Source of the DNA: Burkholderiales bacterium
GTDB lineage: Bacteria > Pseudomonadota > Gammaproteobacteria > Burkholderiales > Burkholderiaceae_E
Reading direction: 5' to 3'
Assembly (NCBI GenBank): GCA_003577305.1
Contig: QEVL01000005.1
Coordinates: 1-64,000, forward strand
Length of the DNA: 64,000 nt
A program made the translations under genes and the position numbers. Of this stretch, positions 8,283 through 20,054 are shown in pieces; positions within the stretch are counted from its first letter, which is position 1; the number at the start of each line of letters is the position of its first letter. Below the pieces are notes generated by a model that did not search any database, was not told the DNA's origin, and saw only the letters and a list, made by a program, of their open reading frames with translations.

Positions 8283-10649
8283 ATGTCCATGACAGCAGTC
8301 GCAGCCACGCCGCCGACCCCCGACGCATCGCTTCCAGCCCCGTGGCACGGCGAGGTCGAGGACCGACTCGAAACGGGGGAGGCGCCGCTGGCCTGGGTCG
8401 AGCTCGACCTCGACGAGCGGTTGCGCTTCGCGCCCGGCTTGCTGGTGCTGACGCCGCGACGGCTGCTGGCCGTGGCTGCCGGCGGAGAATCATGGCACAG
8501 CTGGGCGCTCGACCCCGGCCAAGCGCTCGAGTTGTCCGACCACGGCGGGGTGGGCGCGCTCGAACTGCGCGATGCCGACGCGCGCATCGCCGGCTGGCGC
8601 TTCACGCTCGGCCAGCACGCGGCGGCGCAGCGGCTGGTCGACCGGTTCGAGCGGCTCGGCGTGCGCGGTGCACCCGCCGACGCAGTGCCTGTGGCGACCT
8701 GTCCGCAATGCCATGCGCTGCTTCCAGCCCCTGGCGCGCCGTGCCCGCACTGCATGCGGCGGGCGACCGAGGCGGAAGCCGCGGGCGAGAGCGAGGAGGC
8801 CGCGTCGACCTGGACGCTGTTGCGGCTGTGGCGCTTCGCCCATCCATACCGGCGGCGGCTGCTGGCGGGATTCCTGCTCACGCTTGCCTCCACCGCCGCG
8901 ACGCTGGTGCCGCCATACATGACGATGCCGCTGATGGACGACGTGCTGATCCCGTTCCAGAACGGCAAGCCGATCGATCCGGCGCTGGTGGCCGCCTACC
9001 TCGGCGGGCTGCTGGGCGCGGCGCTGCTCGCCTGGGTGCTCGGCTGGGCGCGCACCTACATCCTGGCGCTGGTCAGCGAGCGGCTGGGCGCCGACCTGCG
9101 CACCGCCACCTACGAGCACCTGCTCGGGTTGTCGCTCGAGTACTTCGGCGGCAAGCGCACCGGCGACCTGATGGCGCGCATCGGCAGCGAGACCGACCGC
9201 CTGAATCTCTTCCTGTCGCTGCATCTGCTCGACTTCGCCACCGACGTGCTGATGATCGCGATGACCGCGGCGATCCTGGTTTCGATCGATCCGTGGCTCG
9301 CGGTCGTGACCCTGCTGCCGCTGCCTTTCATCGCCTGGCTGATCCACCTGGTGCGCGACCGTCTGCGCCACGGCTTCGAGAAGGCCGATCGCATCTGGTC
9401 GGAAGTGACCAACGTGCTCGCCGACACGATCCCCGGCATCCGGGTGGTCAAGGCGTTCGCCCAGGAGAGCCGGGAGGCGGCGCGCTTTCGCGCTGCCAAC
9501 GAGCACAACCTCGCGGTCAACGACCGCGTGAACCGTGTGTGGTCGCTGTTCTCGCCGTCGGTGACGCTGGCCACCGAGGTCGGCCTGCTGGTGGTGTGGG
9601 CGTTCGGCATCTGGCAGGTCTCGCGCAGCAGCATCACCGTGGGCGTGCTCACCGCTTTCCTCGCCTACATCGGGCGCTTCTACACGCGGCTCGATTCGAT
9701 GAGCCGTATCGTCTCGCACACGCAGAAAGCCGCGGCGGGCGCCAAGCGCATCTTCGACATCCTCGATCACGTCTCCAGCGTTCCCGAACCGGCCCAACCG
9801 GTGCACCTGCCACGGGTCGACGGGCGCATCGAGTTGCGCAACATCGGCTTTCGCTACGGCAACCGCGCAGTGATTCGCGGCATCGACCTCGAGATCGCGC
9901 CGGGCGAGATGATCGGCCTGGTCGGCCACAGCGGTTCGGGCAAGAGCACGCTGGTCAACCTGATCTGCCGCTTCTACGATGTCTCCGAGGGGTCCATCCT
10001 GGTCGACGGCGTCGACGTCCGCTCGCTGTCCAATGCGGAGTACCGGCGCCACATCGGCCTGGTGCTGCAGGAACCGTTCCTGTTCTTCGGCACGATCGCC
10101 GAGAACATCGCCTACGGCAAGCCCGGTGCGAGCCGCGAGGAGATCGTCGCCGCGGCGCGCGCTGCGCACGCCCACGAGTTCATCCTGCGGCTGCCGCACG
10201 GCTACGACTCGCTCGTGGGAGAGCGCGGCCAGGCGCTGTCCGGCGGCGAACGCCAGCGCATCTCGATCGCACGCGCCCTGCTGATCGACCCACGCATCCT
10301 GATCCTCGACGAGGCGACCTCGGCGGTCGACACCGCCACCGAGAAGGAGATCCAGAAGGCGCTCGACAACCTGGTGCAGGGCCGCACCACGATCGCGATC
10401 GCGCACCGGCTGAGCACGTTGCGCAAGGCGCACCGGCTGGTGGTGCTCGATCGCGGCCAGGTGGTCGAGGTCGGCCCGCACGACGAGTTGATGGCCTGCG
10501 AGGGCGCCTACTATCGCCTCTACCAGGCACAGCAGCGCCGCGCCGAGGCCGACCGGCTCGAAGAAGGCGCCGGTGGGCACGGCGCCGAAGTCGAGGCCGG
10601 GCGTGCCGCGATCGCGCCGGCGATCGCCGGAGGAGCGAAGCAGGCATGA
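8283..10649 (+). CDS. Cyanophycin-associated ABC transporter, fused membrane and ATPase domains
   Basis: A 788-residue half-transporter. Residues 1-135 form an unrecognised soluble domain. A zinc-ribbon-like pair follows, CPQC at 140 and CPHC at 154. A type-1 exporter membrane domain covers about 180-490, and an ABC ATPase lies at about 510-765. Walker A GHSGSGKST is at about 548, signature LSGGE at about 652, DEATS at about 676, and the AHRLS switch at about 702. This layout belongs to the type usually annotated as the cyanophycin-metabolism-associated ABC transporter. It is divergent from the cphA pair and overlaps the DUF1854 gene by ATGA. It probably works as a homodimer in the inner membrane; the cargo is unknown. 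Confidence 0.87.
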   Translation: MSMTAVAATPPTPDASLPAPWHGEVEDRLETGEAPLAWVELDLDERLRFAPGLLVLTPRRLLAVAAGGESWHSWALDPGQALELSDHGGVGALELRDADARIAGWRFTLGQHAAAQRLVDRFERLGVRGAPADAVPVATCPQCHALLPAPGAPCPHCMRRATEAEAAGESEEAASTWTLLRLWRFAHPYRRRLLAGFLLTLASTAATLVPPYMTMPLMDDVLIPFQNGKPIDPALVAAYLGGLLGAALLAWVLGWARTYILALVSERLGADLRTATYEHLLGLSLEYFGGKRTGDLMARIGSETDRLNLFLSLHLLDFATDVLMIAMTAAILVSIDPWLAVVTLLPLPFIAWLIHLVRDRLRHGFEKADRIWSEVTNVLADTIPGIRVVKAFAQESREAARFRAANEHNLAVNDRVNRVWSLFSPSVTLATEVGLLVVWAFGIWQVSRSSITVGVLTAFLAYIGRFYTRLDSMSRIVSHTQKAAAGAKRIFDILDHVSSVPEPAQPVHLPRVDGRIELRNIGFRYGNRAVIRGIDLEIAPGEMIGLVGHSGSGKSTLVNLICRFYDVSEGSILVDGVDVRSLSNAEYRRHIGLVLQEPFLFFGTIAENIAYGKPGASREEIVAAARAAHAHEFILRLPHGYDSLVGERGQALSGGERQRISIARALLIDPRILILDEATSAVDTATEKEIQKALDNLVQGRTTIAIAHRLSTLRKAHRLVVLDRGQVVEVGPHDELMACEGAYYRLYQAQQRRAEADRLEEGAGGHGAEVEAGRAAIAPAIAGGAKQA

Positions 10650-11176
10650 GCAGGCAGCCGCAGGATGCCGGCGCACGCGCGCAGGACGACGCCGCACCGG
10701 CGACGATCGCGCCGCCGGGGTTCACGCTCGCTCGCGACCGGTTCGGCAGGCTGCTGGTGCGGCTTCCCGACGGCACCACGCACGTCGGTGCGGTGGCGGT
10801 GCGCGCATTTCCGATCTCGGCGCCAGGCGAAAGCGTCTCGCTGCTCGACTCCGAAGGGCACGAACTGGTGTGGATCGCTCGGCTGGCCGATCTGCCCGAG
10901 GCCACGCGCGTAGTGCTCGAAGAAGAGCTCGCCCGTCGCGAATTCATGCCCGAGATCCGCGCGATCACTTCGGTGTCGGGCTTCGTCACGCCGTGCACCT
11001 GGGAGGTCGCCACCGATCGCGGGCCGACGCGCTTCGTGCTGCCGGGCGAGGAGGCGATCCGGCGTCTGTCGCCCTCGACGCTGCTGATCGCCGACTCGCA
11101 CGGCATCCACTACCTGCTGCGCGACATCGCCGCGCTCGACCGCAACAGCCGCAAGCTGCTCGACCGGTTTCTCTGA
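10646..11176 (+). CDS. DUF1854 protein, cyanophycin-associated
   Basis: A 176-residue soluble protein of the DUF1854 type. It has no signal peptide and no membrane span. The C-terminal half carries the most family-like stretch, with GFVTPCTWEV at about 112 and IADSHGIHYLLRDI at about 149. Its ATG overlaps the stop of the ABC transporter, so the two are made together and probably act together. The family recurs beside cyanophycin synthetases in betaproteobacteria, but I know of no established biochemical role. Confidence 0.8.
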   Translation: MSRQPQDAGARAQDDAAPATIAPPGFTLARDRFGRLLVRLPDGTTHVGAVAVRAFPISAPGESVSLLDSEGHELVWIARLADLPEATRVVLEEELARREFMPEIRAITSVSGFVTPCTWEVATDRGPTRFVLPGEEAIRRLSPSTLLIADSHGIHYLLRDIAALDRNSRKLLDRFL

Positions 11177-11197
11177 GAGGCCGCAGCGCGGCGGCCG

Positions 11198-11866
11198 TCA
11201 GCGCAGCTCGAGCAGGTCGAGCAGATCGAGCGGGGCTGCGATCAGGTGATCGGCGCCCCAGTGCTCGGGTGGCGACTCGCCGCCGCAGAAGCCGTAGGCG
11301 GCGGCGATCGCGCGCATGTGGGCGGCGTGGCCCGCTTCGATGTCGCGCTGGTCGTCGCCGACGTAGATGCAGCGGTGCGCATCGACCGCAGCGAGGCGGG
11401 CGCCGTGCAGCAGCGGTTCCGGGTGCGGCTTGGAGTAGCCGGTCGTGTCGCCGCCGACCGCGCAGGCCGAGCGCGCGAGCAACCCGAGACCCTGGAGAAT
11501 CGGGCGCAGGTAGCGCTCGAACTTGTTGCTCACCACGCCCCAGCGGATCTCGACCGCGTCGAGCGCGTCGAGCACCTCGGCCATTCCGTCGAACAGCCGC
11601 GTGCGCACCAGCATCGCCTCCTCGTAGCGGCGCAGGAAATCCTGTCGCAACGGCTCGAAGTCGGCGTCCTCGCGGGCAACGCCCAGGCCCTTCATGATCA
11701 GGCCCCGGGCGCCCATCGACGCATATGGGCGCAGCACTGCGTCGGCCAGCGGGGGCAGGCCGCGTTCGGCGCGCATCGCGTGGATCGGCGCGGCCAGATC
11801 TTCGGCCGTATCGGCCAGGGTGCCGTCGAGATCGAAGAAGACTGCCAGCGGACGCTCGACGGCCAT
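11198..11866 (-). CDS. gph: Phosphoglycolate phosphatase, HAD superfamily
   Basis: A 222-residue HAD hydrolase expected to dephosphorylate 2-phosphoglycolate formed in DNA repair or oxygenase side reactions. HAD motif I is FFDLDGTLADTAEDL at about 10-24, motif II VVSNK at about 111, the motif III lysine lies in GYSKPHPEPL, and motif IV is YVGDDQRDIEAG. A helical cap sits between motifs I and II. The gene follows ubiG after five bases, an order common in proteobacteria. Substrate assignment rests on this context and on length; another phosphomonoester is possible. Confidence 0.85.
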   Translation of the reverse strand: MAVERPLAVFFDLDGTLADTAEDLAAPIHAMRAERGLPPLADAVLRPYASMGARGLIMKGLGVAREDADFEPLRQDFLRRYEEAMLVRTRLFDGMAEVLDALDAVEIRWGVVSNKFERYLRPILQGLGLLARSACAVGGDTTGYSKPHPEPLLHGARLAAVDAHRCIYVGDDQRDIEAGHAAHMRAIAAAYGFCGGESPPEHWGADHLIAAPLDLLDLLELR

Positions 11867-11871
11867 CGGGG

Positions 11872-12618
11872 TCAGGCGGGGCGCCGGAATGCGGCCAGGT
11901 AGTTGACGTCGACGTCGCGCGCATCGAGTCGGTAGCGCCGCGTGATCGGGTTGTAGGTCATGCCGATCACTTCGACTGCTTCGAGCCCGCTGCGGCGTGC
12001 GGCGGCGGCGAGCTCGGAGGGCCGGATGAACTTCTCGTATTCGTGCGTGCCCCGCGGCAGCATGCGCAGCAGGTATTCCCCGCCGACGATGGCCAGCATG
12101 AACGCCTTGGGATTGCGGTTGATCGTGGAGAAGAACACCCAGCCGCCGGGCCGCACGAGGTTCGTGCAGGCGCGTACCGTCGATCCGGGATCGGGCACGT
12201 GCTCGAGCATTTCCATGCAGGTGACGACGTCCCAGGCACCGGGCTCGCGCGCGGCCAGGTCTTCGGCAGCGATGCGCTCGTACTCGGCCGTCGTGCCGCT
12301 TTCGAGCGCGTGCAGCTCGGCCACCTGAAGCGAACGCTCGGCGAGGTCGATGCCGCGCACCTGCGCGCCGCGCTGCGCCATTGCCTCGGCCAGGATGCCG
12401 CCGCCGCAGCCGACGTCGAGGGCGCGCTTGCCCGACAGCGACGCGATGCGGTCGATCCAGTCGAGTCGCAGCGGATTGATTTCGTGCAGTGGCCGGAACT
12501 CCGAATGCGGATCCCACCAGCGCGAGGCGAGCGCCTGGAATTTCTCCAGTTCGGCGGGATCGACGTTGGCGGCAGGAGCGGCAGTCACGACAGAGGCAGC
12601 GAGTCGGGTGTTCGGCAA
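11872..12618 (-). CDS. ubiG: 3-demethylubiquinol 3-O-methyltransferase UbiG
   Basis: A 248-residue SAM-dependent methyltransferase for both O-methylations of ubiquinone synthesis. The SAM-binding motif [15 protein letters not shown] is at about 67-81. [18 protein letters not shown] at about 34-51 is a typical UbiG N-terminal signature. [10 protein letters not shown] and [11 protein letters not shown] also match the family. It is co-directional with gph and starts just beyond the terminator of the OmpA-family gene. With ubiA and ubiUVT it shows that the organism makes ubiquinone. Confidence 0.94.
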   Translation of the reverse strand: MPNTRLAASVVTAAPAANVDPAELEKFQALASRWWDPHSEFRPLHEINPLRLDWIDRIASLSGKRALDVGCGGGILAEAMAQRGAQVRGIDLAERSLQVAELHALESGTTAEYERIAAEDLAAREPGAWDVVTCMEMLEHVPDPGSTVRACTNLVRPGGWVFFSTINRNPKAFMLAIVGGEYLLRMLPRGTHEYEKFIRPSELAAAARRSGLEAVEVIGMTYNPITRRYRLDARDVDVNYLAAFRRPA

Positions 12619-12637
12619 ACCGCGATTCTACGGGACG

Positions 12638-12664
12638 AAAAAAAACCCCGCCGAAGCGGGGTTT
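12638..12664 (-). terminator. Rho-independent terminator of the OmpA-family gene
   Basis: A 9-bp stem with a CGAA loop (GCTTCGGC-type on the minus strand) is followed by a run of eight T on the minus strand. It lies 37 bases past the stop of the OmpA-family gene and just upstream of ubiG. It isolates the two transcription units. Confidence 0.88.
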
Positions 12665-12701
12665 CGGCCATCCGGCCGGACGGGCCGGCCGGGCGGCGTG
12701 A

Positions 12702-13373
12702 TCAGCGACGCGTGCGCGTGCCGACCACTTCGACTTCCACGCGGCGGTTCTTCGCGCGACCCTCGCGGGTGCGATTGTCGGCGACCGGCTGCTTCTCGCC
12801 CTTGCCTTCGGTGTAGACGCGGTTGGCTTCGATGCCTTTGCTCACCAGGTAGGCCTTGACCGCTTCGGCGCGGCGCACCGACAGCTTCTGGTTGTAGGCA
12901 TCGGTGCCGATCCAGTCGGTGTGACCGACCGCGATGATCACCTCGAGCGTGACGCCCGCCAGTTTGCCGACGAGATCGTCAAGACGAGCCTTGCCTTCGG
13001 GCTTCAGCACGGCCTTGTCGAAATCGAAGAACGTGTCGGCGGCGAAAGTGACTTTCTCGCTCGTGGGCGCCGGAGCCGGGGCAGGCTTCGGAGCCGGCGC
13101 GGGCCGCGGCGGAGGCGGCGGTGCGGGCGCCGGGGCCGGCGGCGGCGGGGGCGGCGGCTTCGGCAGCAGGTCGTCGTCGCAGCCGACGAAGGCGTCGGCC
13201 GGCGTCCAGTAGCCCGTGTGCACGCACAGGCCGGTGCCGTTCTTGACGACCGCGCGGTCGGGGCTCACGACGTAGCCCGTCTTGTCGGCAGGTGCGGTTT
13301 GCGAATACGACGCCAACGGCGCCGCCAGCATCGCCGCAGCGACGACGCAAGCCAGTTTGACCGGTTTGTTCAT
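12702..13373 (-). CDS. OmpA-family outer membrane protein
   Basis: A 223-residue envelope protein starting at the ATG at 13373, which has an AGGAGA ribosome site. A signal peptide covers about residues 1-26 (cleavage near SYSQT). A short Cys-containing segment follows, then a Pro/Ala-rich spacer at about 70-105, then an OmpA C-terminal peptidoglycan-binding domain (about 110-220) with FFDFDKAVLKPEG and GHTDWIGTD. There is no N-terminal beta-barrel of OmpA size, so it is probably a periplasmic peptidoglycan anchor. It has its own terminator downstream and is expected to be highly expressed. Confidence 0.88.
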   Translation of the reverse strand: MNKPVKLACVVAAAMLAAPLASYSQTAPADKTGYVVSPDRAVVKNGTGLCVHTGYWTPADAFVGCDDDLLPKPPPPPPPAPAPAPPPPPRPAPAPKPAPAPAPTSEKVTFAADTFFDFDKAVLKPEGKARLDDLVGKLAGVTLEVIIAVGHTDWIGTDAYNQKLSVRRAEAVKAYLVSKGIEANRVYTEGKGEKQPVADNRTREGRAKNRRVEVEVVGTRTRR

Positions 13374-13436
13374 GTTTCTCCTTTCGGTAGAACGCAATTC
13401 TGGGTTCGACGCTGACAGGCACGATACGGCCCGGAT

Positions 13437-14807
13437 TCAGACCTGACCTGACAAAATTTCGCCGACACGATTGTGCCACACGGCCGTACGGGCAACCACC
13501 TCGGCAATCGCGAGTCTGACCGCATCGTCAGTTATCTGTCGCTTGCTGACAACATGCTTGCCGGCAACCCAGACGTGCCGGACGTGCTCGCGGCCGCAGC
13601 TGTAGACCAGGTGCGAGACCGGATCGAACACCGGGGCGAGTTCGGCGGTGGAGAGATCGAGTGCGACGAGGTCGGCCTGCTTGCCGGCCTCGATGGATCC
13701 GATCCGCTCGTCCATGCCCAGCGCGCGTGCCGCGTCGAGCGTCATTGCGCGCAAGGTGCGCGCCGCGGGCCAGGCCTCGGCGCTGCCCGAGTGGCCCTTG
13801 GCGAGCAGCGCTGCGGTACGCGCTTCTCCGAGCAGGTCGAGCCGGTTGTTGCTGGCCGAGCCGTCGGTGCCGATGCCTACCGCAATGCCCAGTTCGTGCA
13901 TGCGCGCCGTGGGTGCGATGCCGCTGGCCAGCTTGAGGTTCGAGCGCGGGCAGTGTGCGACCGAGGCTCCCGCGCCGGCCAGCAGGCGCAGGTCGCTTTC
14001 GCTCAGGTGGACCGCGTGCACCGCGATCAGTTCCGGGCCGAGCACGCCGAGATCGGCCAGGCGTTCGAGCGGGCGCATGCCGTGACGCGCGACGCTCGTC
14101 TCGACTTCCTCGCGCGTCTCGTGCACGTGCGTGTGGATCGGCAGCCCCAGTTCGCGCGACAGCACCGCGATCCGGCGCAGCGCGTCGTCGCTCACGGTGT
14201 ATGGCGCGTGCGGCGCGAGGCAGAAGTCCACCAGCGGTTCGTCGCGCATGCGGTCGCGCAGCTCCAGCCCCTTGCGCAGGTAGTCGGCGGCGTCGCTCGC
14301 CCAGGCCGACGGGAAGTCGATCACGATGATTCCGTGGACGCTGCGCAACCCGAGCGTCGTGGCCGCCGCGATGGCGGCCTCGGGGAAGAAGTACATGTCG
14401 TTCACGCAGGTGATGCCGCCCAGCAGCATCTCGTGGAATGCGAGCAGCGCGCCGTCGTGAACGAAGCGCGCGCCGACCAGCCGCGATTCGAGCGGCCAGA
14501 TGCGCTCGTTCAGCCAGCGTTGCAACGGCAGGTCGTCGCCGACGCCGCGCAGCAGCGCCATCGCCGCGTGCGAGTGCAGGTTCACGAAGCCGGGCGCCAG
14601 CAAATGGCCGGGCAGCGCCAGCGTGTCGGCGTGCGGGTAGCGTTGCCGCGCTTCGCCCAGCGGCAGCAGCGCGGCGATGCGCTCGCCCTCGATCACCACT
14701 GCGTGTTCGACGAGCACGCGATGCGCGCGCTCGCTGTCGCTGGGATCCGCCGGTGCGGGTCCGACGGGGACGATCCACTGCGGCGCGATCAGGAGCGGAT
14801 TCGGCAA
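13437..14807 (-). CDS. TRZ/ATZ-family amidohydrolase (MTA/SAH deaminase type)
   Basis: A 456-residue metal-dependent amidohydrolase, probably deaminating 5'-methylthioadenosine or S-adenosylhomocysteine. Metal ligands are visible: HSH at 78-80, HVHE at about 227-230, the His residues of AVHAVHL at about 262, and the Asp of GTDGSASNN at about 315. The HCPRSNLKLASGIAP stretch is typical of the TRZ/ATZ group. In betaproteobacteria this gene often lies between gyrA and ubiG, as here. It runs opposite to gyrA, and the 220-bp gap between their starts should contain both promoters. Confidence 0.83.
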   Translation of the reverse strand: MPNPLLIAPQWIVPVGPAPADPSDSERAHRVLVEHAVVIEGERIAALLPLGEARQRYPHADTLALPGHLLAPGFVNLHSHAAMALLRGVGDDLPLQRWLNERIWPLESRLVGARFVHDGALLAFHEMLLGGITCVNDMYFFPEAAIAAATTLGLRSVHGIIVIDFPSAWASDAADYLRKGLELRDRMRDEPLVDFCLAPHAPYTVSDDALRRIAVLSRELGLPIHTHVHETREEVETSVARHGMRPLERLADLGVLGPELIAVHAVHLSESDLRLLAGAGASVAHCPRSNLKLASGIAPTARMHELGIAVGIGTDGSASNNRLDLLGEARTAALLAKGHSGSAEAWPAARTLRAMTLDAARALGMDERIGSIEAGKQADLVALDLSTAELAPVFDPVSHLVYSCGREHVRHVWVAGKHVVSKRQITDDAVRLAIAEVVARTAVWHNRVGEILSGQV

Positions 14808-14937
14808 GGGCGGGTCCGGAGGGCTTGCGGGTGCGCGCCGCCGACGGCGGCGTCCTACGGCGCGATTTAAGCACAGGCGGCGCGCGGCGTCGTCGCAGGG
14901 GGTGTCGTCGCATCGGTCGGGAGCGCAGGGCCCGCGT

Positions 14938-14945
14938 GTTAAAAT
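14938..14945 (+). promoter_or_regulatory. Likely -10 element of the gyrA promoter
   Basis: TGTTAAAAT, an extended -10-like sequence, is a small AT-rich island in GC-rich DNA about 80 bases before the gyrA start. No good -35 hexamer is seen at 17-18 bases. The assignment rests on position and base composition only. Confidence 0.4.
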
Positions 14946-15026
14946 TCAAAGGTTTAGCGCTTGCCGACTGCGGTTGCCGACAAAGGCCCTGACTGCTGCC
15001 GCGCGCGCCCGCCGAGACCTCCCCGC

Positions 15027-17663
<2,637 letters not shown>

Positions 17664-17720
17664 TCCGACGAGGCGGCCGGACGCGCCACGACATCGCGGC
17701 TTTGGTAGCATGCGGCGGCC

Positions 17721-18833
17721 ATGACCAGCACTCCCGGGCACGAGATGTCGCAGCCAGACGATCCGGACAATCGTCTCGACGCGCTGCGCGCGGCGATCGA
17801 CGCGGTCGACCGCGAGATCGTCGAGCGACTGAACCGGCGAGCCGGGCTCGCACAGCAGGTCGGCGAACTGAAGCATCGCACCGGCGCTCCGGTCTATCGA
17901 CCCGAGCGTGAAGCGCAGATCATGGCGCGGCTGCGCAGCGTCAATCCCGGTCCGCTCCCGGGCGACGCGATCGAGGCGATCTGGCGCGAAGTCGTGTCGG
18001 CGTGCCGCGAGCTCGAGCGGCGGTTGCGCGTGGCGTATCTCGGTCCGGCGGGCACCTTTTCCGAGCAGGCGCTGTTGCGTCACTTCGGCTCGTCGGTCGA
18101 GGCGATCCCGTGCCCGACGATCGACGAGGTGTTCCGCGCCACCGAGGCGGGAACGGCCGATTTCGGCGTCGTGCCTGTCGAGAACTCCTCGGAAGGCGCG
18201 GTCAATCGCACGCTCGACCTGTTCCTGCTCACGCCGCTGTCGATCAGCGGCGAGGTGTCGGTGCCGGTGCGCCAGAGCCTGATGACGCTCGGCGGCAGCC
18301 TCGAAGGGGTGCGCCGGATCGCCTCGCATCCGCAGTCGTTCGCACAGTGCGCGGGCTGGCTCGAACGCAACGCGCCGGGTATCGAGCGGCTGCCGGTGGC
18401 GAGCAACGCGGAAGCGGCACGCCTGGCCGCGCAGGAGCCCGCCACTGCCGCGATCGCCGGCGATCATGCCGCGCAGCGCTACGGGTTGCAGATCGTCGCG
18501 CGCAGCATCCAGGACGACCCCAACAACCGGACCCGGTTCGCAGTGATCGGCCGGTACGCCTGCGCGCCTTCCGGAGCCGACCAGACCTCGCTGATCCTGT
18601 CGGTGCCCGACCGGGCCGGCGCGGTGCACGCGCTGATCGAGCCGTTCGCGCGCCACGGGGTGTCGATGAAGCGCTTCGAGTCGCGCCCGGCGCGCCAGGG
18701 CCTGTGGGAGTACTACTTCTACATCGACGTGATCGGGCATCGCGACGATCCGCCGGTGGCCGCGGCGCTCGCCGAACTGAAGTCGCAGGCGGCGTTCTGC
18801 AAGGTGATCGGCTCGTATCCGCGCGCTGCCTGA
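17721..18833 (+). CDS. pheA: Bifunctional chorismate mutase/prephenate dehydratase
   Basis: A 370-residue P-protein that converts chorismate to prephenate and then phenylpyruvate. An AroQ-type mutase domain covers about 17-100 (LRAAIDAVDREIVERLNRR). The dehydratase domain is at about 105-280 (YLGPAGTFSEQALLRHFG, then VPVENSSEGAVNRTLD). A C-terminal ACT domain (about 292-368) contains ESRPARQGLWEYYFYID for phenylalanine feedback. An alternative ATG eight codons in (MSQPDDP) has a GAG upstream and may be the true start. serC, often found before pheA, is missing. Confidence 0.95.
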   Translation: MTSTPGHEMSQPDDPDNRLDALRAAIDAVDREIVERLNRRAGLAQQVGELKHRTGAPVYRPEREAQIMARLRSVNPGPLPGDAIEAIWREVVSACRELERRLRVAYLGPAGTFSEQALLRHFGSSVEAIPCPTIDEVFRATEAGTADFGVVPVENSSEGAVNRTLDLFLLTPLSISGEVSVPVRQSLMTLGGSLEGVRRIASHPQSFAQCAGWLERNAPGIERLPVASNAEAARLAAQEPATAAIAGDHAAQRYGLQIVARSIQDDPNNRTRFAVIGRYACAPSGADQTSLILSVPDRAGAVHALIEPFARHGVSMKRFESRPARQGLWEYYFYIDVIGHRDDPPVAAALAELKSQAAFCKVIGSYPRAA

Positions 18834-18949
18834 GCCGGGCGCGGCGCGTGGCCACCGGGGCTCGCGGCCGCGCTTTCGCCGGCGTGTCGGTTATCCTTGC
18901 ACGCCAGCCGCCGGGGCCTCCGGCACCCGCATTCGCAGGCATCGAACAC

Positions 18950-20044
18950 ATGAGCATTCAGGCACCCGAGTACGTCAGGAGCATCGCTCCGTATCAGGCC
19001 GGCAAGCCGATTTCGGAGCTGGCGCGCGAATACGGCCTGCAGCCCGAGCGCATCGTCAAGCTGGCGTCGAACGAGAATCCGCTCGGCATTCCGGCGTCTG
19101 CGCGCGACGCGATGGTCGCCGCCATCGGTGATCTGGGGCGCTATCCCGACTCCAACGGCTTCGAACTCAAGGCGGCGCTGTCGCAGCGCTACGCAGTGCC
19201 GCCCGAATGGATCACGCTGGGCAACGGCTCGAACGACATCCTGGAGCTGGCGGCGCACGCACTGCTGCAGCCCGGAGTCTCGGCGGTCTATTCGCAGTAT
19301 TCGTTCGCGGTCTACGCGCTGGCCACCCAGGAAACCGGGGCGCGCGCGATCGTGGTGCCGGCGCGCAGCCTGGGCCACGACCTCGACGCGATGCGCGCAG
19401 CCATCGCCGCCGACACGCGGCTCGTGTTCATTGCCAATCCGAACAATCCGACCGGCACTTTCCTGCGGGCCGATGCGATCGCCGCTTTCCTTGCGCAGGT
19501 GCCGCGCGACGTGGTCGTGGTGCTCGACGAGGCCTACAACGAGTATCTCGATCCGTCGCTGCGCTTCGATTCGACGCTGTGGCTGCGTGAGCATCCGAAT
19601 CTCGTGATCTCGCGCACCTTCTCGAAGGCCTACGGGCTCGCCGGCCTGCGGGCGGGCTTCGGGCTTGCGCAGGCCGAGCTCACCGACCTGATGAATCGCG
19701 TGCGCCAGCCGTTCAACGTGAGCACTGTCGCGCAGGCGGCCGCGATCGCGGCGCTCGACGACGCCGACTTCCTGCAGCGCAGCTACGAACTGAACCGTCG
19801 GGGCCTGGCGCGGCTTCAGTCGGCGTTCGCGCAGATGGGCTTCGAGTACGTGCCCTCGCACGGCAACTTCGTGCTGGTGCGCGTCGGCGACGCCGACGCC
19901 GTTTTCGAGGGTCTGCTGCGCGCCGGCATCATCGTGCGCCCGGTGGCCAACTACGGCCTGCCGCAGTGGCTGCGCGTGACGGTCGGGCTGCCCGAGGAGA
20001 ACGAGGCCTTCCTCGAAGCGTTCGCGCGCGTGACGGGCCGCTGA
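18950..20044 (+). CDS. hisC: Histidinol-phosphate aminotransferase
   Basis: A 364-residue class I/II PLP aminotransferase that acts on histidinol phosphate and often on aromatic keto acids. Key features are SNENPLG at 40-46, NPNNPTG at about 163-169, DEAYNEY at about 193, and the PLP lysine in SRTFSKAYGLAGLR (K226). Lying between pheA and tyrA, it may supply the final transamination for phenylalanine and tyrosine as well as histidine. The tyrA start follows after 10 bp. Confidence 0.94.
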   Translation: MSIQAPEYVRSIAPYQAGKPISELAREYGLQPERIVKLASNENPLGIPASARDAMVAAIGDLGRYPDSNGFELKAALSQRYAVPPEWITLGNGSNDILELAAHALLQPGVSAVYSQYSFAVYALATQETGARAIVVPARSLGHDLDAMRAAIAADTRLVFIANPNNPTGTFLRADAIAAFLAQVPRDVVVVLDEAYNEYLDPSLRFDSTLWLREHPNLVISRTFSKAYGLAGLRAGFGLAQAELTDLMNRVRQPFNVSTVAQAAAIAALDDADFLQRSYELNRRGLARLQSAFAQMGFEYVPSHGNFVLVRVGDADAVFEGLLRAGIIVRPVANYGLPQWLRVTVGLPEENEAFLEAFARVTGR

Positions 20045-20054
20045 GGGGGCTGCG

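Noticed and set aside
8138..8968. N-terminal extension of the CphA2-type protein up to 8968
   Set aside because: The extra 277 residues are Ser/Arg/Pro-rich, overlap the start of the ABC transporter on the other strand, and have no family resemblance. ATG at 8137 is preferred.
13078..13160. Tandem repeat or CRISPR-like array in the OmpA-family gene
   Set aside because: The repetition is the codon pattern of a Pro/Ala linker. There are no regular spacers, and no CRISPR array was seen anywhere in the window.
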